Below the pieces are notes generated by a model that was given only the letters and a program-made list of their open reading frames with translations, was not told the origin of the DNA and did no database searches. Of a stretch of 64,000 nucleotides of DNA, positions 24,613-35,183 are shown in pieces. Each line of letters opens with the position of its first letter. Positions within the stretch are counted from its first letter, which is position 1. Source of the DNA: Burkholderia latens (lineage in GTDB: Bacteria; Pseudomonadota; Gammaproteobacteria; Burkholderiales; Burkholderiaceae). The stretch lies in NCBI RefSeq assembly GCF_902499045.1, contig NZ_CABVPL010000007.1, forward strand, positions 1 through 64,000, read 5' to 3'. A program made the position numbers and the translations under genes.

Positions 24613-26136
24613 TCACACCCGCACCTCCGGCGGCACGTATCGGCACTCGTAGCGCTTGCGCACGGTCCCGGCCTCGTCGACGCTTTCGAGGAACACGTCG
24701 AACTGCCAGAGCCGCGCCATGTGCTTGAGCACTTCCTCGCTGTCGTTCGACAGATGGCGGTTGTCGGTCATGAAGTGGCGCAGCGTGAGACTGCGGTCGC
24801 CGCGCGTGTTCACGGCCCAGACCTGGATGTTCGGCTCGCGATGATGGATGTCGTACTGCCGCGACAGTGCCTGCCGCACGTACTGATAGCCGGATTCGTC
24901 GTGGATCGCCGACACCTCGAGCGAATCGCGCATGTCGTCGTCGAGCACCGAGAACAGCCGCATCTCGCGGATCAGGTTCGGCGACAGATACTGCGCGATG
25001 AAGCTCTCGTCCTTGAAATTGCGCATCGCGTAGTGCATCGCCGGCAGCCACGGCGTGCCCGCGATCTCCGGAAACCACTTGTAGTCCTCTTCCGTCGGCG
25101 CTTCGCAGATCCGGCGGATGTCGCTCATCATCGAGAAGCCGAGCGCATACGGGTTGATCCCGCTGTAATACGGCTTCGTCACGGGCGGCTGGTAGACCAC
25201 GTTGCTGTGCGAATGCAGGAACTCCATCATGAAGCCGTCTTCCAGCTTGCCCTGGTTGTACAGCGTATTGAGCAGCGTGTAGTGCCAGAACGTCGCCCAG
25301 CCTTCGTTCATCACCTGCGTCTGCCGCTGCGGATAGAAGTACTGGCCGATCTTGCGCACGATGCGGATCACTTCGCGCTCCCACGGCTCGAGCAGCGGCG
25401 CATTCTTTTCCGCGAAATACAGCAGGTTTTCCTGCGGCTCCGGCGGGTAGCGTTCCTCCTGCTCTTCCATCTGCTCGGGCTTGCGGCCCGGCAGCGTGCG
25501 CCACAGCTCGTTGACCTGCGACTGCAGATACGCCTCGCGCTCGCGCCGCAGCGCCGCCTCCTTCGACAGCGAAGGCTTCTGCGGCCGCTTGTAGCGGTCG
25601 ACACCGTAGTTCATCAGCGCATGGCACGAATCGAGCAGTTCCTCGACGCGATCGAGGCCATAACGCTCCTCGCATTCGGCGACGTAGTTCTTCGCGTACA
25701 CGAGATAATCGATGATCGCGTGCGCGTCGGTCCACAGCCTGAACAGGTAGTTGCCCTTGAAGAAGGAATTGTGTCCGTACGCCGCGTGCGCGATCACCAG
25801 CGCCTGCATCGTCATCGTGTTCTCTTCCATCAGATACGCGATGCATGGATTCGAGTTGATGACGATCTCGTACGCGAGACCCATCTGGCCACGACGATAG
25901 CTTTTCTCGGTCGCGAGGAAGTGCTTGCCGAACGACCAGTGGCGATAGTTGACCGGCATCCCGACCGACGCGTACGCATCCATCATCTGCTCGGCGCTGA
26001 TCAGCTCGAGCTGGATCGGATAGATGTCGAGTTCGTATTGCTCGGCGACCTGCGAGATGTGCGTGTCGTATTCCTCGAGCAACTCGAACGTCCAGTCGGA
26101 CGGGCACGGCAACGGCTTGCGTTCGGCAACGTTCAT
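24613..26136 (-). CDS. SpoVR-family protein
   Basis: 507-residue cytoplasmic protein of the SpoVR/YcgB family, which is widespread and normally encoded with PrkA and YeaH. Family strings include HWSFGKHFLATEKSYRRGQM, NSNPCIAYLMEENTMTMQAL, and MNEGWATFWHYTLLNTLYNQ. Molecular function is not settled. I chose the ATG at 26136 because of AAGGAAG seven bases before it and because it gives the usual length of about 510. An in-frame ATG at 26292, with AGGTGG and an ATGA overlap with the yeaH stop, would add 52 low-complexity residues. It is the last gene of the operon, followed by a terminator. Confidence 0.9.
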   Translation of the reverse strand: MNVAERKPLPCPSDWTFELLEEYDTHISQVAEQYELDIYPIQLELISAEQMMDAYASVGMPVNYRHWSFGKHFLATEKSYRRGQMGLAYEIVINSNPCIAYLMEENTMTMQALVIAHAAYGHNSFFKGNYLFRLWTDAHAIIDYLVYAKNYVAECEERYGLDRVEELLDSCHALMNYGVDRYKRPQKPSLSKEAALRREREAYLQSQVNELWRTLPGRKPEQMEEQEERYPPEPQENLLYFAEKNAPLLEPWEREVIRIVRKIGQYFYPQRQTQVMNEGWATFWHYTLLNTLYNQGKLEDGFMMEFLHSHSNVVYQPPVTKPYYSGINPYALGFSMMSDIRRICEAPTEEDYKWFPEIAGTPWLPAMHYAMRNFKDESFIAQYLSPNLIREMRLFSVLDDDMRDSLEVSAIHDESGYQYVRQALSRQYDIHHREPNIQVWAVNTRGDRSLTLRHFMTDNRHLSNDSEEVLKHMARLWQFDVFLESVDEAGTVRKRYECRYVPPEVRV

Positions 26137-26288
26137 ACGCGCTTCCTTTTGCCCGGCAGCGGGCAAATCGGCGGCCGGCGGCGCCGGTTCGGCTCCGCCG
26201 CGTTGCTGCGATGCGGCAGTGCCGGACGTGTCGTCGCCGGAAGGGCGCGGCGCGTAGCCGCGCGACTCGTTGTGCAGATGGCGGGTCG

Positions 26289-27557
26289 TCATGACATTTC
26301 CACCTGCTTTTCGAACAATTCGCGAAACACCGGGTAAATATCGGCAGCCGATTCGACTTTCTTCATCGCCAGATGCGGTTGCGACAGCGCGAGCTGCGCG
26401 TATTCCAGCCACAGGTTCTGCTCTTCCGGCGCGACCTGGATGTACGCGAAGTAGCGCGTCTTGGTGAGGATATCCTCTTCCAGGATTTTGCGACACTTCG
26501 GCGAATCGTCAGTCCAGTTGTCGCCATCGGACGCCTGCGCGCCGTAGATGTTCCACTCGGTCGGCGAGTAGCGCTCGTTCATCACCTTGCGCATCAGTTC
26601 GAGTGCGCTCGACACGACGGTGCCGCCGCTTTCGGTCGAATGGAAGAACGTGTCCTCGTCGACTTCCTCCGCACGCGTATGGTGCCGGATGAACACGACC
26701 TCGATACGCTCGTAGTTGCGCTTCAGGAACAGGTACAACAGGATGAAGAAGCGCTTCGCGAGATCCTTGCGCTGCTCGTCCATCGAGCCCGACACGTCCA
26801 TCAGGCAGAACATCACGGCCTGGCTCGACGGCTGCGGCTGCTTCACGCGGTTGATGTAGCGCAGGTCGAACGGGTCGATGAACGGGATCCGCCAGATGCG
26901 CCCCTTCAGGTGATGGATCTCGGCCTCGAGCGTCGCGATTTCCGCGCGACGGTCTTCCGTGTCGTTCTTCAGCGCGTCGAGCTGCGCCTCGAGTTCGCGC
27001 AATTCGTTGACGAGCGGCGAGCCGAGCGCGATGCGCCGGCCGAGCGCGCTTCTGAGCGAGCGCACGACGTCGATGTTGTTCGGCGTGCCTTCCGCCGACC
27101 AGCCCGCGCGCACGTTCTTCCAGCTCGGCACCGTCAGCAGGTGCGTCTTCACGAGGCGCGGCAGTTCGAGATCGTCGAAGAAGTACTGCATGAATTCGTC
27201 GCGCGACAGCTCGAACACGAAGTCGTCCTGCCCTTCGCCCTCGTTGCTCGCCTGACTGCCGCCGCCGCCCGAGCCGCCCTGCGGACGCGGAATCTTGTCG
27301 CCGCGCACGTAGTCCTCGTTGCCGGGATGCACGTATTCGCGACGCCCGCCCGGCGCGTGCCGGAAGTTCGGCTCCGCGATGTCCTTGCGCGGGATCGTGA
27401 TGCTTTGCGTGCTCTGGATGTCCTTGATGCTACGGTCGCGCACCGCGTCGGAAACGGCACGACGAATGTAGTTCTTGACGCGACGCAGAAAGCGTTCGCG
27501 GTTGGCGATGCTCTTGTTCTTGCCGGCCAGCCTGCGGTCGATGATTTGATGAAGCAC
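26289..27557 (-). CDS. yeaH: YeaH/DUF444 von Willebrand factor A-domain protein
   Basis: 422-residue member of the YeaH/YhbH (DUF444) family. N-terminal basic region (KNYIRRAVSDAVRDRSIKDI), a glycine-rich linker near residue 95-105 (GGSGGGGS), a coiled-coil-like stretch at about 185-220, then a vWA-like domain with the MIDAS motif DVSGSM at about 254-259. It is the usual partner of the PrkA kinase in a stress and nutrient-starvation response. Lies between prkA and spoVR on the minus strand; spacing to prkA is about 125 bases. Exact biochemical role unknown. Confidence 0.93.
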   Translation of the reverse strand: MLHQIIDRRLAGKNKSIANRERFLRRVKNYIRRAVSDAVRDRSIKDIQSTQSITIPRKDIAEPNFRHAPGGRREYVHPGNEDYVRGDKIPRPQGGSGGGGSQASNEGEGQDDFVFELSRDEFMQYFFDDLELPRLVKTHLLTVPSWKNVRAGWSAEGTPNNIDVVRSLRSALGRRIALGSPLVNELRELEAQLDALKNDTEDRRAEIATLEAEIHHLKGRIWRIPFIDPFDLRYINRVKQPQPSSQAVMFCLMDVSGSMDEQRKDLAKRFFILLYLFLKRNYERIEVVFIRHHTRAEEVDEDTFFHSTESGGTVVSSALELMRKVMNERYSPTEWNIYGAQASDGDNWTDDSPKCRKILEEDILTKTRYFAYIQVAPEEQNLWLEYAQLALSQPHLAMKKVESAADIYPVFRELFEKQVEMS

Positions 27558-27682
27558 TCCCGGTCTCCCGCTCGAAAGTCGATATGCCGGGACGCTCGCC
27601 GCACATGCCGTCTGCCGTCATGCGGGCGGCGTCTCTGAAGTTGCCCGTGCGGACGAACCGCACGGGCGCGGTACCACGCGCG

Positions 27683-29605
27683 TCATGACGACTTGCGCAC
27701 GCGCAGGTACCAGTCGCAAAGCAGCCTCACCTGCTTCGGCGTATAGCCCTTCGCGACCATCCGGTTCACAAAGTCCTCATGCTTGCGCTGCTCCTCCGCC
27801 GAGCCCTTCGCGTTGAACGAAATGACCGGCAACAGTTCCTCGGTATTCGAGAACATCTTCTTCTCGATCACGACCCGCAACTTCTCGTAGCTCGTCCACA
27901 CCGGGTTCTTGCCGGCATTCGCGGCCCGCGCGCGCAGCACGAAGTTGACGATCTCGTTGCGGAAATCCTTCGGATTGCTGATCCCGGCCGGCTTCTCGAT
28001 CTTCTCCAGCTCCGCGTTCAGCGCGGCGCGGTCGAAGCTCTCGCCGGTGTCGTGATCGCGGAATTCCTGGTCCTGGATCCAGAAGTCCGCATACGTGACG
28101 TAGCGATCGAAGATGTTCTGCCCATATTCGGAATACGACTCGAGATACGCGGTCTGGATCTCCTTGCCGATGAATTCCGCGTAGCGCGACGCGAGCACGT
28201 CCTTCACGAACGACAGGTACTTCTGTTCGGTTTCCGGCGGGAACTGCTCGCGTTCGATCTGCTGCTCGAGCACGTACATCAGATGCACGGGGTTCGCCGC
28301 GACCTCGCTCGTGTCGAAGTTGAACACGCGCGACAGGATCTTGAACGCGAAGCGCGTCGATACGCCGGTCATCCCTTCGTCCACGCCCGCGTAGTCGCGA
28401 TACTCCTGGTACGACTTCGCCTTCGGATCGGTGTCCTTCAGGTTCTCGCCGTCGTACACCTGCATCTTCGAGAACAGGCTCGAATTCTCCGGCTCGTGCA
28501 GGCGCGACAGCACCGAGAACTGCGACATCATCTTCAGCGTGCCCGGCGCGCACACGGCTTCGGCGAGCGATGAATTGCGGATCAGCTTCTCGTAGATCTT
28601 GATCTCTTCCGACACGCGCAGGCAGTACGGCACCTTCACGACGAAGATCCGGTCGAGCAGTGCCTCGTTGTTGCGATTGTTGCGGAATGCCTTCCACTCC
28701 GACTCGTTCGAGTGCGCGAGGATCACGCCGTCGAACGGAATCGCGCCGAATCCTTCGGTGCCCTTGAAGTTGCCTTCCTGCGTGGCAGTCAGCAGCGGGT
28801 GCAGCACCTTGATCGGCGCCTTGAACATTTCGACGAATTCGAGCAGGCCCTGGTTGGCGAGGCACAGGCCGCCCGAGTAGCTGTATGCGTCGGCATCGTC
28901 CTGCGCGTACTGCTCGAGCTTGCGGATGTCGACCTTGCCGACGAGCGACGAGATGTCCTGATTATTCTCGTCGCCCGGCTCCGTCTTCGCGATGCCGATC
29001 TGCCGCAGGATCGACGGATAGCGGCGCACCACGCGGAACTGGCGGATGTCGCCGTTGTATTCGTGCAGGCGCTTGACCGCCCATGGACTCAGGATGCTCT
29101 TCAGGTAACGGCGCGGAATGCCGTACTGCTCTTCGAGAATCGGGCCGTCTTCGTCGTAGTCGAACAGACCGAGCGGCGATTCGTTGACGGGCGAACCCTT
29201 CAGTGCATAGAACGGCACGCGCTCCATCAACTGCTTCAGGCGTTCGGCGATCGACGACTTGCCGCCGCCGACCGGGCCGAGCAGGTAGAGGATCTGCTTC
29301 TTCTCTTCGAGCCCTTGCGCAGCGTGGCGGAAGTACGCGACCACCTGCTCGATCACTTCCTCCATTCCGTAGAACTCACGGAACGCGGGATAAACCTTGA
29401 TGACCTTGTTCGCGAAGATCCGCGACAGGCGCGGGTCGTTGCGGGTATCGATTTGTTCGGGTTCCCCGATTGCAGCCAGCATGCGTTCGCCTGCCGTGGC
29501 GTACGCTGACGGATCGTTCTTGCAGAGCGCGAGATACTCCTCCAGCGAGAACTCTTCCTCTCGCGTTTTTTCGAAGCGGTTCGCGAAGCTGCTGTAAATA
29601 TCCAT
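27683..29605 (-). CDS. prkA: PrkA-family serine protein kinase / AAA ATPase
   Basis: 640-residue PrkA (YeaG) protein. The N-terminal AAA part has Walker A GPVGGGKSSIAE at about residues 110-121 and the string ALKGSPVNESPLGLFDYDED. The PrkA C-terminal domain with the APIKVLHPLLTATQEGNFKG and LAHSNESEWKAFRNNRNNEA segments follows. In E. coli the YeaG kinase acts with YeaH in adaptation to sustained nitrogen starvation; transfer of that role here is inference. ATG at 29605 has GGGAGGT directly upstream and gives the usual length; the frame to 29665 is unneeded. First gene of the operon. Confidence 0.95.
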   Translation of the reverse strand: MDIYSSFANRFEKTREEEFSLEEYLALCKNDPSAYATAGERMLAAIGEPEQIDTRNDPRLSRIFANKVIKVYPAFREFYGMEEVIEQVVAYFRHAAQGLEEKKQILYLLGPVGGGKSSIAERLKQLMERVPFYALKGSPVNESPLGLFDYDEDGPILEEQYGIPRRYLKSILSPWAVKRLHEYNGDIRQFRVVRRYPSILRQIGIAKTEPGDENNQDISSLVGKVDIRKLEQYAQDDADAYSYSGGLCLANQGLLEFVEMFKAPIKVLHPLLTATQEGNFKGTEGFGAIPFDGVILAHSNESEWKAFRNNRNNEALLDRIFVVKVPYCLRVSEEIKIYEKLIRNSSLAEAVCAPGTLKMMSQFSVLSRLHEPENSSLFSKMQVYDGENLKDTDPKAKSYQEYRDYAGVDEGMTGVSTRFAFKILSRVFNFDTSEVAANPVHLMYVLEQQIEREQFPPETEQKYLSFVKDVLASRYAEFIGKEIQTAYLESYSEYGQNIFDRYVTYADFWIQDQEFRDHDTGESFDRAALNAELEKIEKPAGISNPKDFRNEIVNFVLRARAANAGKNPVWTSYEKLRVVIEKKMFSNTEELLPVISFNAKGSAEEQRKHEDFVNRMVAKGYTPKQVRLLCDWYLRVRKSS

Positions 29606-30041
29606 GCTACCTCCCTCGCCTGAGTCTGAAGACGTGCCTGCCTTCGTACGACTGCGCAGAAGCAAGCGCGTTCGAATTCATCCTAAACCCTTTCTTATTT
29701 TTTTTCACGAACTCTTCGTATGAAGTTCGTCATTCTCGACAACACCGGTTGGACAACGCATTTCGACGCTTTACAATTGTCGTCCCGAGCCGCAGAAACT
29801 GCATCCGCCGCGTCTCGTCGAGCATCGAATCGTCTCGTGCGTTGGACACCTCCGGCGTCGTCGCCCGCCGTTCTTCCCCCTCTGCATCCCTATACGTTCG
29901 AGCGGTCGTGCGCGATGACGCCGCACGTGCACCGTTACAACTTTTTTTCGCATTTTTCACGGTCGCCGTTCGCGCGAATGCGCAGACGAACGCGCGGCGA
30001 TGCACGATCGTGTTCGCGCGGCTGTCACATTCGGCCGGCCG
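29606..30041. other. Intergenic region upstream of prkA
   Basis: About 440 bases between prkA and the terminator of the chemoreceptor gene. It includes an AT-rich stretch (29690-29780) likely to contain the prkA promoter. I looked for a sigma-54 (TGGC-N-TGC) element on the minus strand and did not see a good match. Short open frames here have no support. Confidence 0.5.
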
Positions 30042-30075
30042 CGAAAACGCCGACGCCCGCATGCCGCGGGCGTCG
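30042..30075 (-). terminator. Terminator of the chemoreceptor gene
   Basis: Minus-strand CGACGCCCGC-GGCAT-GCGGGCGTCG stem (ten perfect pairs) followed by GCGTTTTCGC, 40 bases past the stop. Confidence 0.75.
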
Positions 30076-30114
30076 AGCGCTACCAAATGGGGATAGATGC
30101 GCGACCTGCGCGTA

Positions 30115-31902
30115 TCAGAACGTCTCCCAATCGTCGCCGCCAGCGGCAGCCGCAACCGCCGCCTGTGCAGGCGCGGCGGACGCGGCCGAGGGTTTGCGAG
30201 CAGACGTAGCAATTGCCGTGCGCTTGACCGGTCCATCGCGCACGTCCCGATCGTCGCGCGCAGCCGCGGGTGCGGACGCGGCCACCGGTGCGGCCGTCGC
30301 GCGCGGCTTTTGACGCACCGCAACGGCGGCGGTCGCGGCCGCCGCCGGCCGCGCGGCATCGTCGTCGATCCGGAACACCGACGCGGTGTCGCGCAGGCGC
30401 GCCGCCTGTTCGTCGAGCGATTGCGCGGCAGCCGCCGCTTCCTCGACGAGCGCGGCGTTCTGCTGCGTGACTTCGTCCATTTGCGCGACCGCGCGCGCGA
30501 CCTGCTCGATGCCGCCGCTCTGCTCCTCGGACGCCGCCGCGATCTCGCCCATGATGTCGGTCACGCGCTGCACCGCGCTGATTACGTCGCTCATCGTGCG
30601 CCCGGCTTCGTCGACCAGCGTCGAGCCCGTGCGAATGCGCTCCACCGACGCGTCGATCAGCGCCTTGATCTCCTTGGCCGCGCTCGACGAGCGCTGCGCA
30701 AGGCTGCGCACCTCGCCCGCGACGACCGCGAAACCGCGCCCTTCCTCGCCGGCACGCGCGGCTTCGACGGCCGCGTTCAGCGCCAGGATGTTGGTCTGGA
30801 ACGCGATTCCCTCGATGATCGCGATGATGTCCGCGATCTTCGCCGAGCTGTCGTTGATCTCGCCCATCGTGCCGACCACCTGGCCGACCACCGTATTGCC
30901 CTTGTTTGCAATTTCCGACGCATTCGCGGCCAGCGAGCTTGCCTGCCGCGCGTTGTCCGCGTTCTGCTTCACGGTGCCGGTCAGTTGCTCCATGCTCGAC
31001 GCGGTTTCCTGCAGCGCCGACGCCTGTTCCTCCGTCCGCGACGACAGGTCGATGTTGCCGGCGGCGATCTGCCGCGCCGCGGTCGCGATCGACTCGCTGC
31101 CGCCTCGCACCGTGCGCACCGTATCGACGAGCCCGCGCTGCATCCTCGCCAGACCGTCGAGGAGCTGCCCCATTTCGTCGCGGCGCTGGACGACGATCGC
31201 GCGGCGCAGGTCGCCCGCGGCGATCGCGTCGAAATGCGCGAGCGCTTCCGCGATCGGGCGGCCGATCGCGCGGGTAAGCGCGAGCCACGACAGCGCGGCG
31301 GCGACGAAGCCGGCCGCCAGCGCGGCGATCGACACCGCGCGCAGCGTTTCATACACCGATTCCGCATGATCGAAGCCCGTCTGCGCAGCGCTGAACTGGA
31401 ACGTGCGCAGCGTCTCGCTCGCGGTCGAGAGTTCGGTGTACAGCGCCTGGAGCTGCTTCGCGCCTTCGCCGACCCGGTCGTGGTCGCCCGCCGTGACGAG
31501 GCTCGCGAACGCGTCGCAGCCGCGCTGCAGCGCCTGCCGCTTCGCCGCGACGTCCTGCGCGAGCCGGTCTTCTTCGGGGCTCCGCGGCAACGCGAGGTAT
31601 TTCTGCCACCACGCGTCGGACTGCGCGCGCATCGCGCGGCTTCGCTCGACCGCGGCCGCGGAGTCGGGCGTACCGGCCAGCAGCGCCGCGCGATCGAGCG
31701 CCAGGCGCTCCCGCGCCGCGTACATCTCCGCTACCGCCACGTTGACCGCACTCGGCATCTCGTTCGTGAAGATGTCGCGCGTCGAATCGTTCGCCTTCGT
31801 CATCCCGTAAAGGCCGAGGACGCTGATCACCGCCAGCAGCACCGCGAGAAACGCCATCGTCAGACCGATGCGCGCACGTATGGTCAGGTTTCGGATCACC
31901 AT
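30115..31902 (-). CDS. Methyl-accepting chemotaxis protein
   Basis: 595-residue transmembrane chemoreceptor. TM1 at about residues 10-32 ([20 protein letters not shown]), a periplasmic four-helix-bundle sensor to about 185, TM2 ([20 protein letters not shown]), a HAMP domain, then the signalling domain with the near-invariant hairpin tip [20 protein letters not shown]. The C-terminus ends in DDWETF, a CheR-docking pentapeptide like NWETF, after an Ala-rich linker of about 90 residues. A tandem ATG lies at 31905; AGGAA spacing favours the second. Monocistronic, with its own terminator. Ligand unknown. Confidence 0.93.
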   Translation of the reverse strand: MVIRNLTIRARIGLTMAFLAVLLAVISVLGLYGMTKANDSTRDIFTNEMPSAVNVAVAEMYAARERLALDRAALLAGTPDSAAAVERSRAMRAQSDAWWQKYLALPRSPEEDRLAQDVAAKRQALQRGCDAFASLVTAGDHDRVGEGAKQLQALYTELSTASETLRTFQFSAAQTGFDHAESVYETLRAVSIAALAAGFVAAALSWLALTRAIGRPIAEALAHFDAIAAGDLRRAIVVQRRDEMGQLLDGLARMQRGLVDTVRTVRGGSESIATAARQIAAGNIDLSSRTEEQASALQETASSMEQLTGTVKQNADNARQASSLAANASEIANKGNTVVGQVVGTMGEINDSSAKIADIIAIIEGIAFQTNILALNAAVEAARAGEEGRGFAVVAGEVRSLAQRSSSAAKEIKALIDASVERIRTGSTLVDEAGRTMSDVISAVQRVTDIMGEIAAASEEQSGGIEQVARAVAQMDEVTQQNAALVEEAAAAAQSLDEQAARLRDTASVFRIDDDAARPAAAATAAVAVRQKPRATAAPVAASAPAAARDDRDVRDGPVKRTAIATSARKPSAASAAPAQAAVAAAAGGDDWETF

Positions 31903-32170
31903 CATTGTTCCTGTGTTGCGTCGTCAGGGACGGGCGAGGCCCGTTTTTCGAAACAGTGTTTCGCTCTGACTCATTTACGACCGTCCGCCGCACAACTTGA
32001 TGGTATTGATACCAATTTTCCAATCAATTCATTAGTTCATTACATATTCTTGAATGATGGGGACGATACGACGCACGCCTGCGCCGCGGGAACGCCGCGC
32101 AGACATCGGCATCGGGCAATCGGGAAGAAACGGCCGGCCGCAGGCGCCGGCCGAGACGGACGGTCCAGCC

Positions 32171-33100
32171 CTATTCGGCCAGTTCCGCGAGGGTGGGAAT
32201 CGACGGCTGCGCGCCCGCGCGGGTGACGGAGAGCGCCGCCGCGCGTTGCGCGAAGCGGATCGCGGGGTCGACGTCGTCGCCGGCCGCAAGCCGTGCGGCG
32301 AAGCCGCCGATGAAGGTGTCGCCGGCCGCGGTCGTGTCGAGTGCCTGCACGACGGGCGCCGGATAGTGGCGCGCCGCGCCGTCGGCCGTCAGCGCGAGCA
32401 CGCCGCGCGCGCCGAGCGTAATCAGCACGTTGCGCGCGCCGGCCGCGTGCAGCGCGCGTGCGGCTGCTTCCGCATCGGCCGGATCGCGCACCGGCAGCCC
32501 GGTCAGCGCGGCCGCCTCGACTTCGTTCGGAATCAGGTAATCGACGAGCGGCAGCCAACCGTCCGGCAGCGGCGCGACGGCCGGCGCCGGATTGAGCACC
32601 ACGGTGCGGCCGAGCCGCCGGCCGGCCGACAGCGCCGCATATACCGCATCCGGCGGCGTCTCGAGTTGGCAGATCAGCACGTCGGTCGCGGCCAGCGTGG
32701 CTTCGTGCCGCGCCACCGTATCGGGCGTGACTTCGCCGTTGCCGCCCGCGACGATCACGATCGTGTTCTGGCTCGCATCGTCGACGACGATCAGCGCGAC
32801 GCCGGTCGATGCGGCCGCGCTCGTCGCGAGCCCCGCGCAATCGATCCCCTCCGCTTCGAGGCCGGCCCGCAGCGCGGCGCCGTGCGCATCCGCGCCGACG
32901 CACCCGATCATCGCGACCTGCGCGCCCAAGCGCGCGGCCGCGACGGCCTGGTTGCCGCCCTTGCCGCCCGCCGCCTGCGCATACGCATGGCCGGCGAGCG
33001 TTTCGCCCGGCAACGGCAGGCGCGGCGCGCGCACGACGAGATCCATGTTGAGGCTGCCGACCACCGTCACGCGGCCGGCGCCTGCGCGGCGCGCGCTCAT
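32171..33100 (-). CDS. rbsK: Ribokinase
   Basis: 309-residue PfkB-family sugar kinase that converts ribose to ribose 5-phosphate. PfkB signature 1 is AAGGKGGNQAVAAARLGA at about residues 45-62, and signature 2 with the catalytic Asp is DTTAAGDTFIGGFAA at about 257-271. Substrate string GSLNMDLVVRAPRLPLPGET is also typical of ribokinases. The ATG at 33100 overlaps the rbsR stop (ATGA). Last gene of the ribose operon; no rbsD pyranase gene is in the cluster. Confidence 0.92.
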   Translation of the reverse strand: MSARRAGAGRVTVVGSLNMDLVVRAPRLPLPGETLAGHAYAQAAGGKGGNQAVAAARLGAQVAMIGCVGADAHGAALRAGLEAEGIDCAGLATSAAASTGVALIVVDDASQNTIVIVAGGNGEVTPDTVARHEATLAATDVLICQLETPPDAVYAALSAGRRLGRTVVLNPAPAVAPLPDGWLPLVDYLIPNEVEAAALTGLPVRDPADAEAAARALHAAGARNVLITLGARGVLALTADGAARHYPAPVVQALDTTAAGDTFIGGFAARLAAGDDVDPAIRFAQRAAALSVTRAGAQPSIPTLAELAE

Positions 33101-34128
33101 GCGCGATCGCCCGGCGCGGCCGGCTCGCGGTAGATTGCCGTCGATTCGCGCAGCACGAGGCGCGGCGACACGACGCGACGCCGGCTCGGCGCAGCCGACG
33201 AACCGCCGCCGATCCGCTCGATCAGCGTCTGCGCGGCCATTTCGCCGAGCGCGCGCACCGACTGGCCGACCGTCGACAGCGCCGGATACGTGTAGCGGGA
33301 GAATTCGATGTCGTCGAAGCCGATGATCGAGCAGTCGTCCGGCACGCGCAGCCCGCGCTCGGCCGCCGCGCGCAACGCGCCGACGCCCATCAGGTCGTTG
33401 CCCGCGAAAATCGCGCTCGGGCGCACCGACTCGAACAGCCGCGACGCCGCGTGATAGCCGCCGAGGCACGAAAAATCGCTCTCCGCGATCGCGCCGGACA
33501 CGATGTCGATCCCGCGCTCGGCCATCGCGCGGATGAAGCCGTGTACGCGCATCGCACTGACGGCCGTGTCGGTCGGCCCGGTGATGCAACCGATCTTCGC
33601 GTGCCCGAGTTCAAGCAGGTGACGCGTCGCGAGGTACGCGCCGCGCTCGTGGTCGATCTGCACGAGGTCAGCCGCGAGCCCCTCGATGTTGCGGTCGACG
33701 ACGACGAGCGGCGCGTGCGCGTCGGCGAGCGTCCGCGCGAGCACGGCATCCTCGCCGGCCGACGCGACGATCAGCCCGTCGATGCGCTTTTCCTGCAGCA
33801 CGCGCAGGTAGTTGCGCTGCTTCACGGGATCGTCGTCCGAGTTGCAAAAGAACACGCAATAGCCGTTCGCCGCGCACTGGTCCTCGATACCGCGCGCAAG
33901 CTCCGCGAAGTACGGATTCGTGCTGTTCGGCACGACGAGGCCGATGGTCGCCGTCGCGCGCGCCTTCAGCGAGCGCGCCACCGCCGATGGCACGTAGTTC
34001 AGCTCGCGGATCGCGCCCTCGACCTTCGCACGCACGTCCGCGGACACCGGCCGCGAATTGTTCACCACGTGCGAGACGGTCGTAAACGACACGCCCGCCA
34101 TGGCCGCCACATCCTTGATCGTCGCCAT
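33097..34128 (-). CDS. rbsR: LacI-family repressor of the ribose operon
   Basis: 343-residue LacI/GalR regulator. The N-terminal HTH ([20 protein letters not shown]) and hinge ([19 protein letters not shown]) are canonical. The ligand-binding domain resembles RbsR, with [20 protein letters not shown] and [20 protein letters not shown]. It is embedded between rbsC and rbsK, so it is probably expressed with the operon and represses it through the GCAAACGTTTGC site upstream of rbsB. Ribose as inducer is inferred from context. Confidence 0.92.
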   Translation of the reverse strand: MATIKDVAAMAGVSFTTVSHVVNNSRPVSADVRAKVEGAIRELNYVPSAVARSLKARATATIGLVVPNSTNPYFAELARGIEDQCAANGYCVFFCNSDDDPVKQRNYLRVLQEKRIDGLIVASAGEDAVLARTLADAHAPLVVVDRNIEGLAADLVQIDHERGAYLATRHLLELGHAKIGCITGPTDTAVSAMRVHGFIRAMAERGIDIVSGAIAESDFSCLGGYHAASRLFESVRPSAIFAGNDLMGVGALRAAAERGLRVPDDCSIIGFDDIEFSRYTYPALSTVGQSVRALGEMAAQTLIERIGGGSSAAPSRRRVVSPRLVLRESTAIYREPAAPGDRA

Positions 34129-34163
34129 TTCCCGTTTCTCTCTGGTCTGCTTTCTGTGTAGTT

Positions 34164-35183
34164 CTACCGGGCGCGCGCGCGCCGGCTGCGATACGTATCG
34201 AGCACGACCGCCACCACGATCACCGCCCCGGTGATGATCCGTTTGGTCGGCTCGTTCGCGCCGATCTGCGCGAGCCCGGCGGCCAGCACCGAGATGATCA
34301 ACACGCCGAAGAACGTGCTGATCACCGAGCCGCGCCCTCCCATCAGGCTCGTGCCGCCGATCACGACAGCTGCGATCACCTGCAGTTCGAGGCCTGCGCC
34401 CGCATTCGGGTCGGCGGCCTCGAGCCGCGAGATCTGGAACAGCGATGCGAGCCCCGCGAGCGCGCCCATCAATGCGAATACGAGGATTTTATACGGCCTC
34501 GGGTTAACCCCGGCAAGCCGGACCGCTTCCTCGTTCGTGCCGATCCCGACCAGATAGCGCCCGAACACGGTGCGCGTCAGCACGAACTGCGCGGCGATCA
34601 TCACCACGACCGCGATCAGGAACGCCGGCGAGATGCCGAGCGCGATCGGGTTCGACAGGAAATCGAACGCGTCGCCGATGTAGGCCGTGCGCGAATTCGT
34701 CAGCTGATACGCGACACCGCGCGCCGCCTCCAGCACGCCGAGCGACACGATGAACGACGGGATCCGCCAGCCGACCGTGATCGCGCCCGTCAGCGAGCCC
34801 GTCGCGGTCGCGACCGCGATCCCGATCAGCGCGGCCGGCAGCGGCGCCCACTGCCATTTCAGCGCGGCCACGCTGACCATCGACGCGGCCAGCGCGAGCA
34901 CCGAGCCCACCGACAGGTCGATGCCGGCAATGATGAGCACGAACGTCATCCCGACCGACATCACGACGAGATCGGGGATCTGGTTCGCGATCGTACTGAA
35001 CGTATCGTAGGTCAGGAAATGCGAGCTCAGCGCCGAAAACAGCGCGATCATCGCGACGAGCGCGCCGGCGAGCCCGAGGTAGTTCGACACGCCGAGCCGC
35101 GTGCCGGACAGCGTGCGCGCACGGCGGCCGGTCACGTCCTGCTGCGCGCCGGCGTCGCTCGGGGATACGGGAGGCTGGGTCAT
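34164..35183 (-). CDS. rbsC: Ribose ABC transporter permease
   Basis: 339-residue permease of the AraH/RbsC family with about ten TM helices. Family segments: VGMTFVLIIAGIDLSVGSVL, NPIALGISPAFLIAVVVMI-type helices, GTNEEAVRLAGVNPRPYKIL, and GGTSLMGGRGSVISTFFGVL near the C-terminus. The ATG at 35183 overlaps the rbsA stop (ATGA), so translation of the two is linked. Works with RbsA and RbsB in high-affinity ribose uptake. Confidence 0.92.
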   Translation of the reverse strand: MTQPPVSPSDAGAQQDVTGRRARTLSGTRLGVSNYLGLAGALVAMIALFSALSSHFLTYDTFSTIANQIPDLVVMSVGMTFVLIIAGIDLSVGSVLALAASMVSVAALKWQWAPLPAALIGIAVATATGSLTGAITVGWRIPSFIVSLGVLEAARGVAYQLTNSRTAYIGDAFDFLSNPIALGISPAFLIAVVVMIAAQFVLTRTVFGRYLVGIGTNEEAVRLAGVNPRPYKILVFALMGALAGLASLFQISRLEAADPNAGAGLELQVIAAVVIGGTSLMGGRGSVISTFFGVLIISVLAAGLAQIGANEPTKRIITGAVIVVAVVLDTYRSRRARAR

